Source: Bacteroidaceae bacterium
GTDB taxonomy: Bacteria; Bacteroidota; Bacteroidia; Bacteroidales; Bacteroidaceae
Length of the DNA: 64,000 bases
Reading direction: 5' to 3'
Assembly (NCBI GenBank): GCA_017617635.1
Contig: JAFZVW010000055.1
Location: 1 to 64,000 of the forward strand
The position numbers were made by a program, and so were the translations under genes. Under the pieces are notes generated by a model. That model was not told where the DNA came from, made no database searches, and saw only the letters and a list, made by a program, of their open reading frames with translations. Shown here piece by piece: positions 1 through 9,135 of this stretch (position 1 is its first letter; each line of letters begins with the position of its first letter).

Positions 1-448
1 GTCCAATATTTTCCGAACTGTCAAGCCTTTCAGGAAGCAACGACAACGATTGACAAGGTTTTCAGTACGATGTTAAAGATATTGACAAGCAATTCAGTTT
101 AACCCGGCGAAAACTGTCAAGTGAAATCAGGAAAAGGCAGACCACAAATGACCTCAGCTTTTCCTAAAAAGCGAGAGGCCGTTTCTCGCATAGCGAAAGG
201 CCGTATCTCTCCTAAAGGTGTGAGGAATGGTAAAATAGCTTCTAATCATAAAAAATGTTAAAAGATTAGAGGTTGATTGGGGTCTTGCCCGTATACACAC
301 GTGTATATATAGGGAATTGTTGTATCTTTGCAGCGCAATCGCACAGGAAGTGAGGGGCCCACACAAAGGTTCCTCACTTTTGATTAAGAGGGGGAATGCC
401 CCAAGTAACAAATTGTACATCGTACATCGTCAAATTGTAATTAAACAG
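1..448. other. Intergenic region upstream of rimP
   Basis: No convincing gene is seen here. The useful signals sit at the right end: a TATCTTTG -7 box at 323-330 and, just upstream at 292-307, a perfect palindrome TATACAC-AC-GTGTATA that would cover the -33 region and could be an operator. No TTTG element lies at the ideal 19-20 bp spacing. A tandem heptamer (GTACATC) lies at 415-428, only 20 bases before the rimP start. The left part holds only short imperfect hairpins around 166-186. Confidence 0.5.
323..330 (+). promoter_or_regulatory. Probable -7 promoter box of the rimP-nusA-infB operon
   Basis: TATCTTTG matches the Bacteroidetes TAnnTTTG box. It lies about 120 bases before the rimP start on the coding strand. 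The -33 element is weak or replaced by the 292-307 palindrome. Confidence 0.5.
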
Positions 449-910
449 ATGATTAGTAAAAGTGCTGTTGAGCAGGCCGTGAACGAATGGCTGGAGGGTA
501 AGGATTATTTCCTGGTTGAGGTAACTGTCAGTGCAGATGACCGTGTTGTGGTTGTCATCGATCACGCCGAGGGTGTGTGGATTGAGGATTGTGCTGACCT
601 GAGCCGATACATCGAGTCGCGCATTGACCGCGAGGAGGAGGATTACGAACTGGAGGTCGGCAGCGCCGGCTTGGGTTATCCGTTCAAGGTATTGCGCCAG
701 TATCAGATTCATGTCGGCAAGCCTGTGGAGACTCAGCAGAAGGACGGACGCAAATATCGTGGCGAACTGACAGCGGTGGACGAGACGACATTCTCTGTCA
801 CCACCGAGGAGAAGGTCAGGAAGGAGGGCGAGAAGCGTGCTCACAAGGAAATGGTGACAAGGACCTTCAGCTACGAGGATACGGTGTACACGAAATATTA
901 CTTCAAATGA
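449..910 (+). CDS. rimP: Ribosome maturation factor RimP
   Basis: 153-residue RimP, which assists late maturation of the 30S ribosomal subunit in the cytoplasm. An N-terminal alpha/beta domain contains the conserved region around DCADLSRYIE and the segment YELEVGSAGLGYPFK. It is followed by an SH3-like C-terminal domain rich in beta strands (KYRGELTAVDETTFSV). The ATG at 449 is preferred because upstream in-frame codons read through promoter and repeat sequence and do not resemble RimP. It is the first gene of the rimP-nusA-infB operon, with nusA 37 bases downstream, the usual order in bacteria. Confidence 0.93.
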   Translation: MISKSAVEQAVNEWLEGKDYFLVEVTVSADDRVVVVIDHAEGVWIEDCADLSRYIESRIDREEEDYELEVGSAGLGYPFKVLRQYQIHVGKPVETQQKDGRKYRGELTAVDETTFSVTTEEKVRKEGEKRAHKEMVTRTFSYEDTVYTKYYFK

Positions 911-947
911 AGCCCCGATTGTGAATTATGAATTAAACAAAAGATAA

Positions 948-2207
948 ATGGCAACAAAGAAAACTATTGCAGAGACTGTAAGTCTGATTGATTCCTTTGC
1001 GGAATTCAACGAGACAAAGAACATTGACCGTGCTACGCTGGTCGGAGTGCTGGAGGAGTGCTTCCGCAGCGTGATTGCTAAAATCTACGGTTCGGACGAG
1101 AACTATGACGTAATCGTGAACCCTGCCAAGGGTGACTTCGAAATCTACCGTAACCGTACGGTTGTGGCTGACGGCGAGGTTAAGAACCCCAACATGGAGA
1201 TAAGCCTTAGCGATGCCCGTCTGATTGACGAGGACTACGAAGAGGGCGAAGAGGTGAGCCAGCGCGTTGAGTTCAGCGAGTTCGGACGCCGTGCCATCCT
1301 GACTCTGCGTCAGACACTGGCAAGCCGTATCCTGGAGCTTGAGCATGATGCCCTGTACAACCGCTACAAGGACCGTGTGGGCGATGTTATCAGCGGTGAG
1401 GTTTACCAGAGCTGGAAGCGCGAGACACTGGTGTATGACGACGAGGGTACCGAGATGATAATGCCCAAGACAGAGCAGGTTCCCGGTGATTTCTTCCGCA
1501 AGGGCGAGACACTGCGTGCAGTAATCAAGAGCGTGGACAATGTAAACGGCAATCCCAAGATTACCATTTCGCGTACAGATCCTATGTTTCTGCAGCGCAT
1601 GATGGAGGCCGAGGTTCCTGAAATCCAGGACGGTCTGATTACCATTCACAAGGTTGCCCGCATTCCCGGCGAGCGTGCCAAGGTGGCCGTAGAGTCATAC
1701 GACGAGCGCATCGATCCGGTAGGCGCCTGTGTAGGTGTGAAGGGTGCCCGTGTTCACGGCATCGTACGCGAGCTGCACGGTGAGAATATCGACGTACTGC
1801 CCTGGACAGCCAACAAGCAGCTGATGATTGCACGTGCTCTGAGTCCTGCTGTTGTGAATACCGTAACGATTGACGAGGAGAATGTGAAGGCTGAGGTCTA
1901 TCTGGATCCCGAGCAGGTTTCACTGGCTATCGGCAAGGGCGGTGCAAACATCAAGCTTGCAAGTATGCTTACCGGCTACACCATAGACGTTTACCGCGAC
2001 GGTGTCGAGGAAGAGGATGACGTAAGCCTGCAGGAGTTTGTAGATGATATCGATCCGTGGATTATCGAGGAACTGGAGAAGATTGGTCTGCATACCGCAC
2101 GTGCCGTACTGGGTACCAGCCGTGATGAACTGATTGAGCGTACTGACCTGGAGGAAGAAACCATTGACGAGGTAATCCGTATCCTGTCGAGCGAGTTTGA
2201 CAAATAA
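948..2207 (+). CDS. nusA: Transcription termination/antitermination protein NusA
   Basis: 419-residue NusA, which binds RNA polymerase and nascent RNA to control pausing, termination and antitermination. The order is an N-terminal RNAP-binding domain (about 1-125), an S1 domain (about 130-200), and two KH domains ending near residue 345 (AIGKGGANIKLASMLTG is a GxxG-type KH loop). A short acidic helical tail follows (EEDDVSLQEF to the end). It lacks the long acidic repeats of the E. coli protein, as is usual outside Proteobacteria. A heptameric AATTATG-type repeat lies just upstream (923-936). Confidence 0.95.
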   Translation: MATKKTIAETVSLIDSFAEFNETKNIDRATLVGVLEECFRSVIAKIYGSDENYDVIVNPAKGDFEIYRNRTVVADGEVKNPNMEISLSDARLIDEDYEEGEEVSQRVEFSEFGRRAILTLRQTLASRILELEHDALYNRYKDRVGDVISGEVYQSWKRETLVYDDEGTEMIMPKTEQVPGDFFRKGETLRAVIKSVDNVNGNPKITISRTDPMFLQRMMEAEVPEIQDGLITIHKVARIPGERAKVAVESYDERIDPVGACVGVKGARVHGIVRELHGENIDVLPWTANKQLMIARALSPAVVNTVTIDEENVKAEVYLDPEQVSLAIGKGGANIKLASMLTGYTIDVYRDGVEEEDDVSLQEFVDDIDPWIIEELEKIGLHTARAVLGTSRDELIERTDLEEETIDEVIRILSSEFDK

Positions 2208-2231
2208 AATCCCTAACATAACAGAGAACAG

Positions 2232-4964
2232 ATGAGTATAAGGTTAAACAAGGCAATAAAGGAATGCAACGTAGGTTTGCAAACCGCTGTGGAGTTCCTG
2301 CAGAATAGGGGTTTTGCTGACGTGGAGATGGACATGAATGCAAAAATCTCGGACGAGCAGTACGAACTGCTTCTGAAGGAATTCAAGCCCGACAGCACAT
2401 TGCGCGATACTGCCAAGGAGAAGATCCAGCAGCAGAAGGAAGAGAAGGAGCGTAAGGAAAAGGAGCGTCAGCAGGCTAAACTTGCTGCCGAAGCAGAGGC
2501 AAAGGCGAAGGCCGAGGCAGAAGCACGCAAGCGTGCCGAGGAGAAGGCCAAGATGACACCCAAGGTGGTTGGCCATATTGACCTGGACAAGCCAAAGGCT
2601 GCGAAGGCCGAACCTGCAAAGGAGCCTGAAGTACAGCCGGTAGCAGAGCCTGTTGTCGAAGCCGCAGTGCCCACGACTGAGGTTGAGGACAGTGACGAGC
2701 AGATAATAACTGACGGAAAGGTTACGGGTACGATGAAGAACGGTGTATTCCGCCTGAATACACCTCAGCAGAACATACCCGAGCTGAAGGTTCAGGGACA
2801 CATCGACCTGTCGTCCATCAACTCCATTACACGTCCCAAGAAGAAGACAAAGGACGAGCGCAAGAAGGAGCGCGAGGAGAAGATGCAGCAGGAGAAGGCA
2901 GGCAAGAAGCGTCAGCGTATCGGCAAGGAGCGCGTTGACGTCAATGCCGTAATCAAGGAGCAGCGCAACAATAACAACAACGGCAATAACAACCAGAACC
3001 AGCAGGGTGGCGGCAAGAAGAAAAAGAAGAACGCTCCCAAGCAGCAGATTCAGCAGGAGGTAAGCGAAGAGGAGGTTGCAAAGCAGGTTCGCGAGACACT
3101 GGCCCGTCTGACAACCAAGAACAAGATGGGCAAGGGTGCCAAGTACCGTCGTGAGAAGCGTGACGCTATCCGCGAGCAGATGGCCGAGGAGATAAAGCAC
3201 GAGATGGCAGAGAACAAGGTTCTGAAACTTACCGAGTTTGTTACTGCCAACGAGCTGGCCACGATGATGAACATCCCTGTTACCCAGGTTATCGGTACAT
3301 GTATGCAGATTGGCATCATGGTAAGTATTAACCAGCGCCTGGATGCCGAGACGATCAATATCGTTGCCGACGAGTACGGTTTTAAGACCGAGTACGTTAG
3401 TGCCGATGTGAGCGAGGCTGTAGTTGAGGTCGAGGACGATGAGGCTGATCTGGTTCCGCGTGCTCCTATTGTTACAGTGATGGGTCATGTCGACCACGGT
3501 AAGACTTCGCTGCTTGACTATATCCGTCAGGCTAATGTGATTGCCGGTGAGGCAGGTGGTATTACACAGCACATAGGTGCATACAACGTGAAGTTGGAGG
3601 ACGGCCGTCATGTGACGTTCCTGGATACTCCGGGTCACGAGGCATTCACCGCCATGCGTGCCCGCGGTGCACAGGTTACCGATATAGCTATCATTATAGT
3701 GGCTGCGGACGATGACATCATGCCTCAGACAAAGGAGGCAATTGCCCATGCTACGGCTGCAAACGTGCCTATCGTATTCGCAATAAACAAGATTGACAAG
3801 CCGGGAGCCAATCCCGACAAGATCAAGGAGGGCCTGGCTGCAATGAACTTCCTGGTTGAGGAATGGGGCGGCAAATACCAGTCACAGGACATCAGTGCCA
3901 AGAAGGGTACAGGTGTCGAGGAACTGCTGGAGAAAGTGCTGCTTGAGGCCGAGATGCTTGAGCTGAAGGCCAATCCTAACCGCAAGGCTACAGGTTCTAT
4001 CATCGAGTCATCGCTGGACAAGGGCCGCGGATATGTGGCCACGCTGCTGGTGAGCAACGGTACACTGAGGGTCGGTGACGTAGTGCTGGCAGGTACAAAC
4101 TACGGCCGCGTGAAGGCTATGTTTGACGAGCGCGGAAGGAAGATTGACAGTATAGGTCCCTCGCAGGCAGCTACCATCCTGGGTCTTAACGGTGCTCCAA
4201 CCGCAGGTGATACTTTCCATGTGATGGAGAGCGACCAGGAGGCCCGCGATATTGCTACCAAGCGCGAGCAGCTTGCACGCGAACAGGGCCTGCGTACGAT
4301 GAAACGCGTCGACCTGAACGAGATTGGCCGCCGTATCGCCCTGGGTGACTTCAGGGAGCTGAACCTGCTTGTCAAGGGTGACGTGGACGGTTCGATCGAG
4401 GCTCTGAAGGATTCGTTCGAGCGCCTGTCGACAGAGAAGATAAAGGTGAACGTGATATACAAGGCCGTTGGTCAGATCAGCGAGAGCGACGTTACTCTGG
4501 CTGCCGCCTCGGATGCCATCATCATTGCCTTCCAGGTACGACCCAGTGCACAGGCACGCCATCTGGCCGAACAGGAGGGTGTCGATATCCGTCAGTACAG
4601 CGTAATCTATGACGCAATCGAGGAGGTGAAGGATGCTATGGAAGGCATGCTGTCGCCGGAAATCAAGGAAGAGGTTACCGCTCAGATTGAGGTTCGTCAG
4701 GTTTACCACATCAGCAAGGTGGGTACCGTTGCAGGTGCCTATGTACTTGACGGCAAGGTCAGCCGTACGAACAAGGCTCGCGTAATCCGCGACGGTATCG
4801 TGATATTCACCGGTGCGATAAATGCACTGAAGCGCTTCAAGGACGACGTTAAGGAGGTTACCACAAACTTCGAGTGCGGTATCTCCCTGCAGAACTACAA
4901 CGACCTGAAGGAGGGTGATATTATCGAGACGTTTGCCGAAATCGAGGTTAAGGCTAAACTGTAA
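2232..4964 (+). CDS. infB: Translation initiation factor IF-2
   Basis: 910-residue IF-2, the GTPase that brings initiator tRNA to the 30S subunit and promotes subunit joining. The N-terminal 400 residues hold an IF2-N helical domain and a long charged low-complexity region ([19 protein letters not shown] stretches, an N/Q-rich segment near 240-260). The GTPase domain starts near 410, with P-loop GHVDHGKT at 418-425, then DTPGHEAF and NKID motifs. The C-terminal half carries the translation-factor beta barrels. It begins 24 bases after nusA; cvpA follows 6 bases after its stop, so all four genes are probably co-transcribed. Confidence 0.96.
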   Translation: MSIRLNKAIKECNVGLQTAVEFLQNRGFADVEMDMNAKISDEQYELLLKEFKPDSTLRDTAKEKIQQQKEEKERKEKERQQAKLAAEAEAKAKAEAEARKRAEEKAKMTPKVVGHIDLDKPKAAKAEPAKEPEVQPVAEPVVEAAVPTTEVEDSDEQIITDGKVTGTMKNGVFRLNTPQQNIPELKVQGHIDLSSINSITRPKKKTKDERKKEREEKMQQEKAGKKRQRIGKERVDVNAVIKEQRNNNNNGNNNQNQQGGGKKKKKNAPKQQIQQEVSEEEVAKQVRETLARLTTKNKMGKGAKYRREKRDAIREQMAEEIKHEMAENKVLKLTEFVTANELATMMNIPVTQVIGTCMQIGIMVSINQRLDAETINIVADEYGFKTEYVSADVSEAVVEVEDDEADLVPRAPIVTVMGHVDHGKTSLLDYIRQANVIAGEAGGITQHIGAYNVKLEDGRHVTFLDTPGHEAFTAMRARGAQVTDIAIIIVAADDDIMPQTKEAIAHATAANVPIVFAINKIDKPGANPDKIKEGLAAMNFLVEEWGGKYQSQDISAKKGTGVEELLEKVLLEAEMLELKANPNRKATGSIIESSLDKGRGYVATLLVSNGTLRVGDVVLAGTNYGRVKAMFDERGRKIDSIGPSQAATILGLNGAPTAGDTFHVMESDQEARDIATKREQLAREQGLRTMKRVDLNEIGRRIALGDFRELNLLVKGDVDGSIEALKDSFERLSTEKIKVNVIYKAVGQISESDVTLAAASDAIIIAFQVRPSAQARHLAEQEGVDIRQYSVIYDAIEEVKDAMEGMLSPEIKEEVTAQIEVRQVYHISKVGTVAGAYVLDGKVSRTNKARVIRDGIVIFTGAINALKRFKDDVKEVTTNFECGISLQNYNDLKEGDIIETFAEIEVKAKL

Positions 4965-4970
4965 CAACTG

Positions 4971-5342
4971 GTGTCAACGACTGATATCATAGTGCTCGCA
5001 CTCCTTGCATGGGGTGCGGTATGCGGCTTCAAACGGGGACTTGTGAAGGAGCTGGCTTCTATGGCCGGCTTCTTCCTGGGTCTCTTCATCGCATGGAAGG
5101 TATACAGCGATGTGACCGACAGCATAATGATGTTCATACTGATATGGATAGCTACACCCATTATATTGGGTATGGTGGCTTCTGTAATTACCAAAACGCT
5201 GGATTTCACCATTGTAGGCGGCTTTATGAACAGGTTATTGGGTGCTGTCGTAGGTGTGGTGAAATGGGGCTTTTTGATCGGTGCGTTGGCTCTTATGGCC
5301 GATAAGGTGCACGAATGGAAAACATTGCTAGGGACATTGTAA
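4971..5342 (+). CDS. CvpA family membrane protein (apparently shortened)
   Basis: 123 residues with a GTG start and about four hydrophobic segments. The N terminus (STTDIIVLALLAWGAVCGF then KRGLVKELAS) is typical of CvpA/colicin V production family membrane proteins. Bacteroidetes homologues are usually longer and end in a soluble tail with a S-x-L-Y-x-P-L-type motif. Here the frame stops soon after the last membrane helix, and a peptide resembling that tail is found in another frame at 5315-5413, so a frameshift is suspected. The function of CvpA is not well defined. This is the last gene before the accessory island. Confidence 0.8.
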   Translation: MSTTDIIVLALLAWGAVCGFKRGLVKELASMAGFFLGLFIAWKVYSDVTDSIMMFILIWIATPIILGMVASVITKTLDFTIVGGFMNRLLGAVVGVVKWGFLIGALALMADKVHEWKTLLGTL

Positions 5343-5413
5343 ACAAGGACTACGAGTACTCGCCTTTGCAGAACATATCTAAAGCCCCCTTCCATCCCTG
5401 CAACAAAGCATGA
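5315..5413 (+). pseudogene. Out-of-frame CvpA C-terminal tail (or sufB 5' remnant)
   Basis: A 32-codon frame overlaps the end of cvpA and reads MENIARDIVNKDYEYSPLQN followed by ISKAPFHPCNKA. The segment YSPLQNISKAPF resembles the tail of Bacteroidetes CvpA proteins, at about the right distance from the last membrane helix. Joining it to cvpA needs a single-base indel near the AAAA run at 5319-5322. A competing reading is a remnant of the sufB 5' end: 5343-5359 is identical over 17 bases to sufB 20944-20960 (both encode KDYEY), and sufB is expected to follow cvpA. The codons are common ones, so chance is possible for the second reading. Confidence 0.5.
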
Positions 5414-5428
5414 ATGGAGGAGGGCTTT
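5381..5428. terminator. Hairpin terminator-like structure between convergent genes
   Basis: Arms 5381-5395 (AAAGCCCCCTTCCAT) and 5414-5428 (ATGGAGGAGGGCTTT) pair over 15 positions with one mismatch and one G-U. It lies between the end of the infB operon and the convergent gene at 5439-6083 and could serve both. No long T run follows. Confidence 0.6.
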
Positions 5429-5438
5429 AAATAAAAGA

Positions 5439-6083
5439 CTAGGCCCAGTCGTCAATTTTGAAATTCAAGTTTTCCTGCAAGACTGGAGTATAGTCATTCC
5501 AAAAGTCAAAGAAGTCCAGAGGCTGATGTACCTGTTCGTGTTGCGCATCGAGGAAGATTTGTTCTCTTTGTTGACGCTCAAGAGCCTCATCTCGCATCTC
5601 GATATACTCGTTACGCAACTCTTCCCAATCGTAGTCATACTTCTCGAACCTTAAGTCATTATACCAGCCGTCACCGGCACGATACTCCCAGCTGTCCAGC
5701 CCATGTGCATCGGACAGCCCAATACTACGTTCCACCTCGTCAATTCGTTTTCCGATAATCTCGCAAACACCATCGGAGATGACATCACTCAGCCGGACAT
5801 ATTGCGGATAGAAAAACACATCCACCCAGTCATTATAGTCCTTTTCGTGAATTGCACTGAGTGTATGTTTCCAAACCTTTAAAGCCCAAATAGGATGGCC
5901 TGCTTCTGCACACATATCACCTAACGTGATCCCTTCCTGAGCCATTTGCGGACAACTTGAGGCGTTGCTGATTGACTGTATTCCTTTGTCCACCATTTCC
6001 TTCAATGTCCTGGATTCCAAATACGCAATACCCCTGCTGGGCATGCTCCTGCATACCCATTCCTTGCTAAAATGTTTTCTCAT
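5439..6083 (-). CDS. Hypothetical protein, 214 residues
   Basis: No family recognised. The protein is soluble, with no signal peptide or membrane segment. It is rich in aromatic and acidic residues towards the C terminus (YDYDWEELRNEYIEMRDEAL, then a Q/E-rich helix and FFDFWNDY). The middle part, with AGHPIWALKVWKHTLSAIHE, has a TPR-like helical appearance. It is the first gene of the accessory island and convergent with cvpA. A strong promoter at 6240-6270 would give it a 5' leader of about 150 bases folded into several hairpins, suggesting regulation at the RNA level. Confidence 0.6.
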   Translation of the reverse strand: MRKHFSKEWVCRSMPSRGIAYLESRTLKEMVDKGIQSISNASSCPQMAQEGITLGDMCAEAGHPIWALKVWKHTLSAIHEKDYNDWVDVFFYPQYVRLSDVISDGVCEIIGKRIDEVERSIGLSDAHGLDSWEYRAGDGWYNDLRFEKYDYDWEELRNEYIEMRDEALERQQREQIFLDAQHEQVHQPLDFFDFWNDYTPVLQENLNFKIDDWA

Positions 6084-6247
6084 GATTAAACGGTTTTAGT
6101 GTAACAACAATAAATAAAAGAACGCACGTACACCCCTCTTCCGAAGGGTGATGTTCAGGTGCCGGAGCACCATCTGTTGTTACACTTGCCTGGTGGCAAA
6201 ATCAGCTATCCAGTCATCATACCGTCTTTAAAACGGCAGCAAATATA
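6084..6247 (-). promoter_or_regulatory. Structured 5' leader of the 5439-6083 gene
   Basis: On the minus strand the transcript from the 6240-6270 promoter would contain, in order: a hairpin CCGT/ACGG (6236-6222), a hairpin TTGCC-ACCA-GGCAA (6199-6186), and a perfect 11-bp outer stem made of 6185-6175 and 6109-6099. That stem encloses two further hairpins, GGTGC-TCCG-GCACC (6172-6159) and CACCC/GGGTG with a longer loop (6150-6131). Outer stem plus two inner hairpins gives a three-way junction shape, as in cis-regulatory RNAs. No known riboswitch was recognised. The same geometry could act as a DNA hairpin instead. Confidence 0.5.
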
Positions 6248-6270
6248 TGACATAGATTTTTATTTTCAAA
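6240..6270 (-). promoter_or_regulatory. Promoter of the 5439-6083 gene
   Basis: Minus strand: TTTG (6270-6267), 19 bp, TATATTTG (6247-6240), an excellent Bacteroidetes promoter. Transcription should start near 6233, about 150 bases before the start codon. Confidence 0.7.
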
Positions 6271-6359
6271 ATTTTATTGCCTGATAATTACAAAAAAAAC
6301 ACTCCTTGTCAAATTCGTAAGATTTTATGGATCTTCATTTCGTTTTTTGCACGGACAGA

Positions 6360-6390
6360 TTGCATATATTGACCAGAAACTGTATATTTG
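6360..6390 (+). promoter_or_regulatory. Promoter of the ADP-ribosyltransferase-like gene
   Basis: Plus strand: TTG (6360-6362), 20 bp, TATATTTG (6383-6390). It starts the transcript about 18 bases before the ATG at 6415 and excludes the in-frame TTG at 6388, which lies inside the -7 box, as a start codon. Confidence 0.7.
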
Positions 6391-6414
6391 CATAAAAAGT
6401 ACCTTTCCATTACC

Positions 6415-8073
6415 ATGAACTCACTAAGGTTTACATTCCTGCAATACTTGTTACCTCTTTTATTCATGTTGTCTGTCTCGCTGCAAACTACTGCTGAGAC
6501 ATATCCTGCATATTGTCGTGTAAATACAACTCTAAACGTACGAAGAGGTCCGAGTACAAGATATTCCAGAATAGGAAGATTGTACCGGAACGACAATATA
6601 ATCGTTAACTCCATAACACAAAACGGTTCAAGACAATGGGGGGCTATTGACTATGGAGGGCAGACAGGATACGTGGCTTTGCAATATGTATCCTACCAGG
6701 AACCAGTTGAACAGGAAGTACAAGAGTATCAGCCAGCGAATAGCTACGAGACAACAGGCAGTTGGCACTCTGTAGAAAAATTATTAGCAGGAGCCTGGCA
6801 GACAATAAAATGGTGCCTTATTATTTTCTGTATTCTGATAATTCTGGCTTTTAAAGAGGAGATTTTCAGGGCCTTGTTTTTTATCGGCATGTTCATGGGA
6901 GGCGGTGGTTTGCTTTTCTGGATTCTGTTTGATAATTGGAGCCTTGGCGTAACCATAGGGTTTATTTTAGGCGTATTCATCGGCATGCGACTATTTCTCC
7001 AATCCATAGGAACAAATTGGGGATATCTATTTGTACTACTATATTATCTTGTTAGCATTCCATCATGGATATGCAACCGGCTACAGTTTATTTTGATTAA
7101 CCCGTGGAAATATATCTTCAAATACATTAGTGTAGGAGACACTACCAGAAGTGTGCTGCGTCCATTGCTCAACTTCATTCAAATACTTCTTTATATTGCA
7201 GCAACACCACTACGCTTGTTAAACGCCATATACTACAATATTTTTGTCTATGGCATAACTGAAATATATGACCTCACGTGTGAAGTTTTCATACCAACTA
7301 ACTACAATGAGGGAAAAGATGACTTTTGGGAATGGATTTTATGGTTCCCTATCAGGCTTGCAAAATATCCAATATATCATGGAACCCTCGTGCTGATTGA
7401 AGGAATGATTTGGACCGTCATTGATATATTCATCCCAACTGTCACTATGTACCATGGTACAAATCTGGAAGCGGCAAATATTATCTTAGGTTGTTCAAAC
7501 CGTAATTCTAATCTCTGGAGAAACTGGCTTGCAGGAACATTCAAGGCCAGCACCAGTGATAACGGGTGGGGTGGACTTGGTGTTTATTTTGCACCGTCAC
7601 GACGAGTGGCAAGTAGCTATTCCGGGCGAGCCAATGGCGTAGTTTTCATCGCCTGTCGTGTATCATTAGGAAAAATCATTAATTACGCTTTAGCCCCCCA
7701 ATATGTAGAATTCAACACTGGAAGATATGGCCGTCATTCGGTATTAAACAACTACGCCAACGACAACGGATACGACACGGCAGAATGGTGGAACGGAGCA
7801 TACTGGGAATACTGTATGTATGACTGGAAGAACAAATACAACTATCCATGGCGTATTCGCCCCATATATGTATTTAATATAGAAACTGGATTTGCACAAC
7901 ACATAGACGGCGGATTCCGCCATTGGTTATTCTCCGAAATGGTCATCAACGATATTCTTCAAAGCCCGCGTTTTATTTTCCTTCTGATTCTCGCCGTATT
8001 GATTGTCATATTGTTACTCTATTATGGATGTGACTATCTCTATGCAAGATACCTGTGGTATTATTTCCTCTGA
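6415..8073 (+). CDS. Membrane protein with SH3b and PARP-like ADP-ribosyltransferase domains
   Basis: 552 residues. A signal peptide (about 1-27) leads into a bacterial SH3 domain (about 33-95; LNVRRGPSTRYSRIGRL then YVALQYVS). Four or more hydrophobic segments cover about 130-220, with further amphipathic stretches to about 340. Residues about 345-495 look like a PARP catalytic fold: MYHGTNLEAANII, GGLGVYFAPSRRVASSY, ACRVSLGKI and WEYCMYDW, followed by a strand RIRPIYVFNI. These supply a candidate H-Y-E triad at H347, Y391 and E465. A last membrane helix lies at about 520-540. Family knowledge suggests NAD-dependent ADP-ribosylation; activity and target are unknown. The SH3b domain should be periplasmic; the side on which the catalytic domain sits is unclear. 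The gene at 8097 is co-transcribed. Confidence 0.72.
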   Translation: MNSLRFTFLQYLLPLLFMLSVSLQTTAETYPAYCRVNTTLNVRRGPSTRYSRIGRLYRNDNIIVNSITQNGSRQWGAIDYGGQTGYVALQYVSYQEPVEQEVQEYQPANSYETTGSWHSVEKLLAGAWQTIKWCLIIFCILIILAFKEEIFRALFFIGMFMGGGGLLFWILFDNWSLGVTIGFILGVFIGMRLFLQSIGTNWGYLFVLLYYLVSIPSWICNRLQFILINPWKYIFKYISVGDTTRSVLRPLLNFIQILLYIAATPLRLLNAIYYNIFVYGITEIYDLTCEVFIPTNYNEGKDDFWEWILWFPIRLAKYPIYHGTLVLIEGMIWTVIDIFIPTVTMYHGTNLEAANIILGCSNRNSNLWRNWLAGTFKASTSDNGWGGLGVYFAPSRRVASSYSGRANGVVFIACRVSLGKIINYALAPQYVEFNTGRYGRHSVLNNYANDNGYDTAEWWNGAYWEYCMYDWKNKYNYPWRIRPIYVFNIETGFAQHIDGGFRHWLFSEMVINDILQSPRFIFLLILAVLIVILLLYYGCDYLYARYLWYYFL

Positions 8074-8096
8074 ATCACATAAATTTTTTAATTACA

Positions 8097-9125
8097 ATGT
8101 TCAAGATATTTGTCGAAGATAGCGTATTAAGGAGAATTCTGGATTCTGGTAACAGCCAGGCGAAACGTTCACTCTCCCTGCTTCTAAAGTTGCTGCGTAT
8201 GCAGAAGACTGTTTATGTATCATCTGTGGACGCCACATGGATAAAAACTTTGAAATCAGAACACAAGATAAATGCCGACTCAAGCCAATCTGATTACATC
8301 CTAAACATAGCAAGACACCCGGAAACCGTTCTGAAGAATCCTTCGTCTCTATTTATCCTCAACATTCCTGACACCAAAGCAAGGGAAATTCAAAAATCGT
8401 ATGGTGTTTTGTGTATTAGTGGCGAAGTGCTAAACATAGCACCTTTGATAGATATCAACGACATACATGTATCTAATGAAAGAGAGAAACTGGGCAGAGG
8501 TTGGGACTCTGTATTAGACAGTATAGAAACACTGCCATCCAACTCACTGTTGATCTCCGACCGATATCTCTTCGCTTTCCGTCATCCAAATGCGGGAGAC
8601 GGCATGCGGAACATTCGCGATATTTTGAATGAACTGCTACCGCAAAAGTTTGCTGGAGGCGAATATCACGTCACTGTCATCTTTGACAATGTGGCCAAGC
8701 ATAATACCTACACATTTGATGAAATTGCCACACACCTGAACAAGATTAAGCAACAACTGAATCGTGACTATCCCATTATGATGGAGGTGTTGGGCATCAC
8801 CCCCGTCTGTTCCATCTACAACAACTTGCACAGCCGCCTCATCATTTCCAACTATTATATGGTGGAGGCATCTCATAAATTGGCCGCTTTCAACTGTGAA
8901 ACAGGTACAGCCCGTCAAATAATTATCCCACTTGCCCTCTTTACTATGAGCAGTCTAAACAGCACCTCAACACCACCATTAAAGGCCATCGAGCAAACAC
9001 TGGCAACCCTCCGGGATTTCTCTGGGACGCTCCCCAGAATAACTGATCACAATACCTACCTTTATGCCGTCAATGGCCAGCGCATGGAGAAGTGTTTAGG
9101 GATAAGGAACAGGCTGATAAAGTAA
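8097..9125 (+). CDS. Hypothetical protein, 342 residues
   Basis: No family recognised. The ATG at 8097 (MFKIFVEDSVLRRILDSG) is preferred over an upstream start that would overlap the previous gene. Predicted mixed alpha/beta, soluble, no signal peptide. Conserved-looking stretches include SLLISDRYLFAFRHPNAGDG and LHSRLIISNYYMVEASHKL; the histidine-containing second motif recalls nucleases or phosphodiesterases only loosely. It starts 23 bases after the ADP-ribosyltransferase-like gene, so the two probably form an operon. Its last 22 codons are repeated in degenerate form at 9745-9828, which shows the family once sat directly upstream of the gene at 9830. Confidence 0.65.
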   Translation: MFKIFVEDSVLRRILDSGNSQAKRSLSLLLKLLRMQKTVYVSSVDATWIKTLKSEHKINADSSQSDYILNIARHPETVLKNPSSLFILNIPDTKAREIQKSYGVLCISGEVLNIAPLIDINDIHVSNEREKLGRGWDSVLDSIETLPSNSLLISDRYLFAFRHPNAGDGMRNIRDILNELLPQKFAGGEYHVTVIFDNVAKHNTYTFDEIATHLNKIKQQLNRDYPIMMEVLGITPVCSIYNNLHSRLIISNYYMVEASHKLAAFNCETGTARQIIIPLALFTMSSLNSTSTPPLKAIEQTLATLRDFSGTLPRITDHNTYLYAVNGQRMEKCLGIRNRLIK

Positions 9126-9135
9126 AGAGTCTTCT

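Noticed and set aside
2244..3749. 501-codon frame antisense to infB
   Set aside because: Leu-rich, low-complexity shadow of the biased infB sequence; no start context or family resemblance.
6099..6185. Possible integron attC site
   Set aside because: The stem ends are GTGTAAC and GTTACAC, which do not match the RYYYAAC/GTTRRRY core; no integron integrase is seen. Kept as an RNA structure instead.
6388..6414. Earlier TTG start for the PARP-like protein
   Set aside because: The TTG is part of the -7 promoter box, upstream of the expected transcript start; the ATG at 6415 begins a proper signal peptide.
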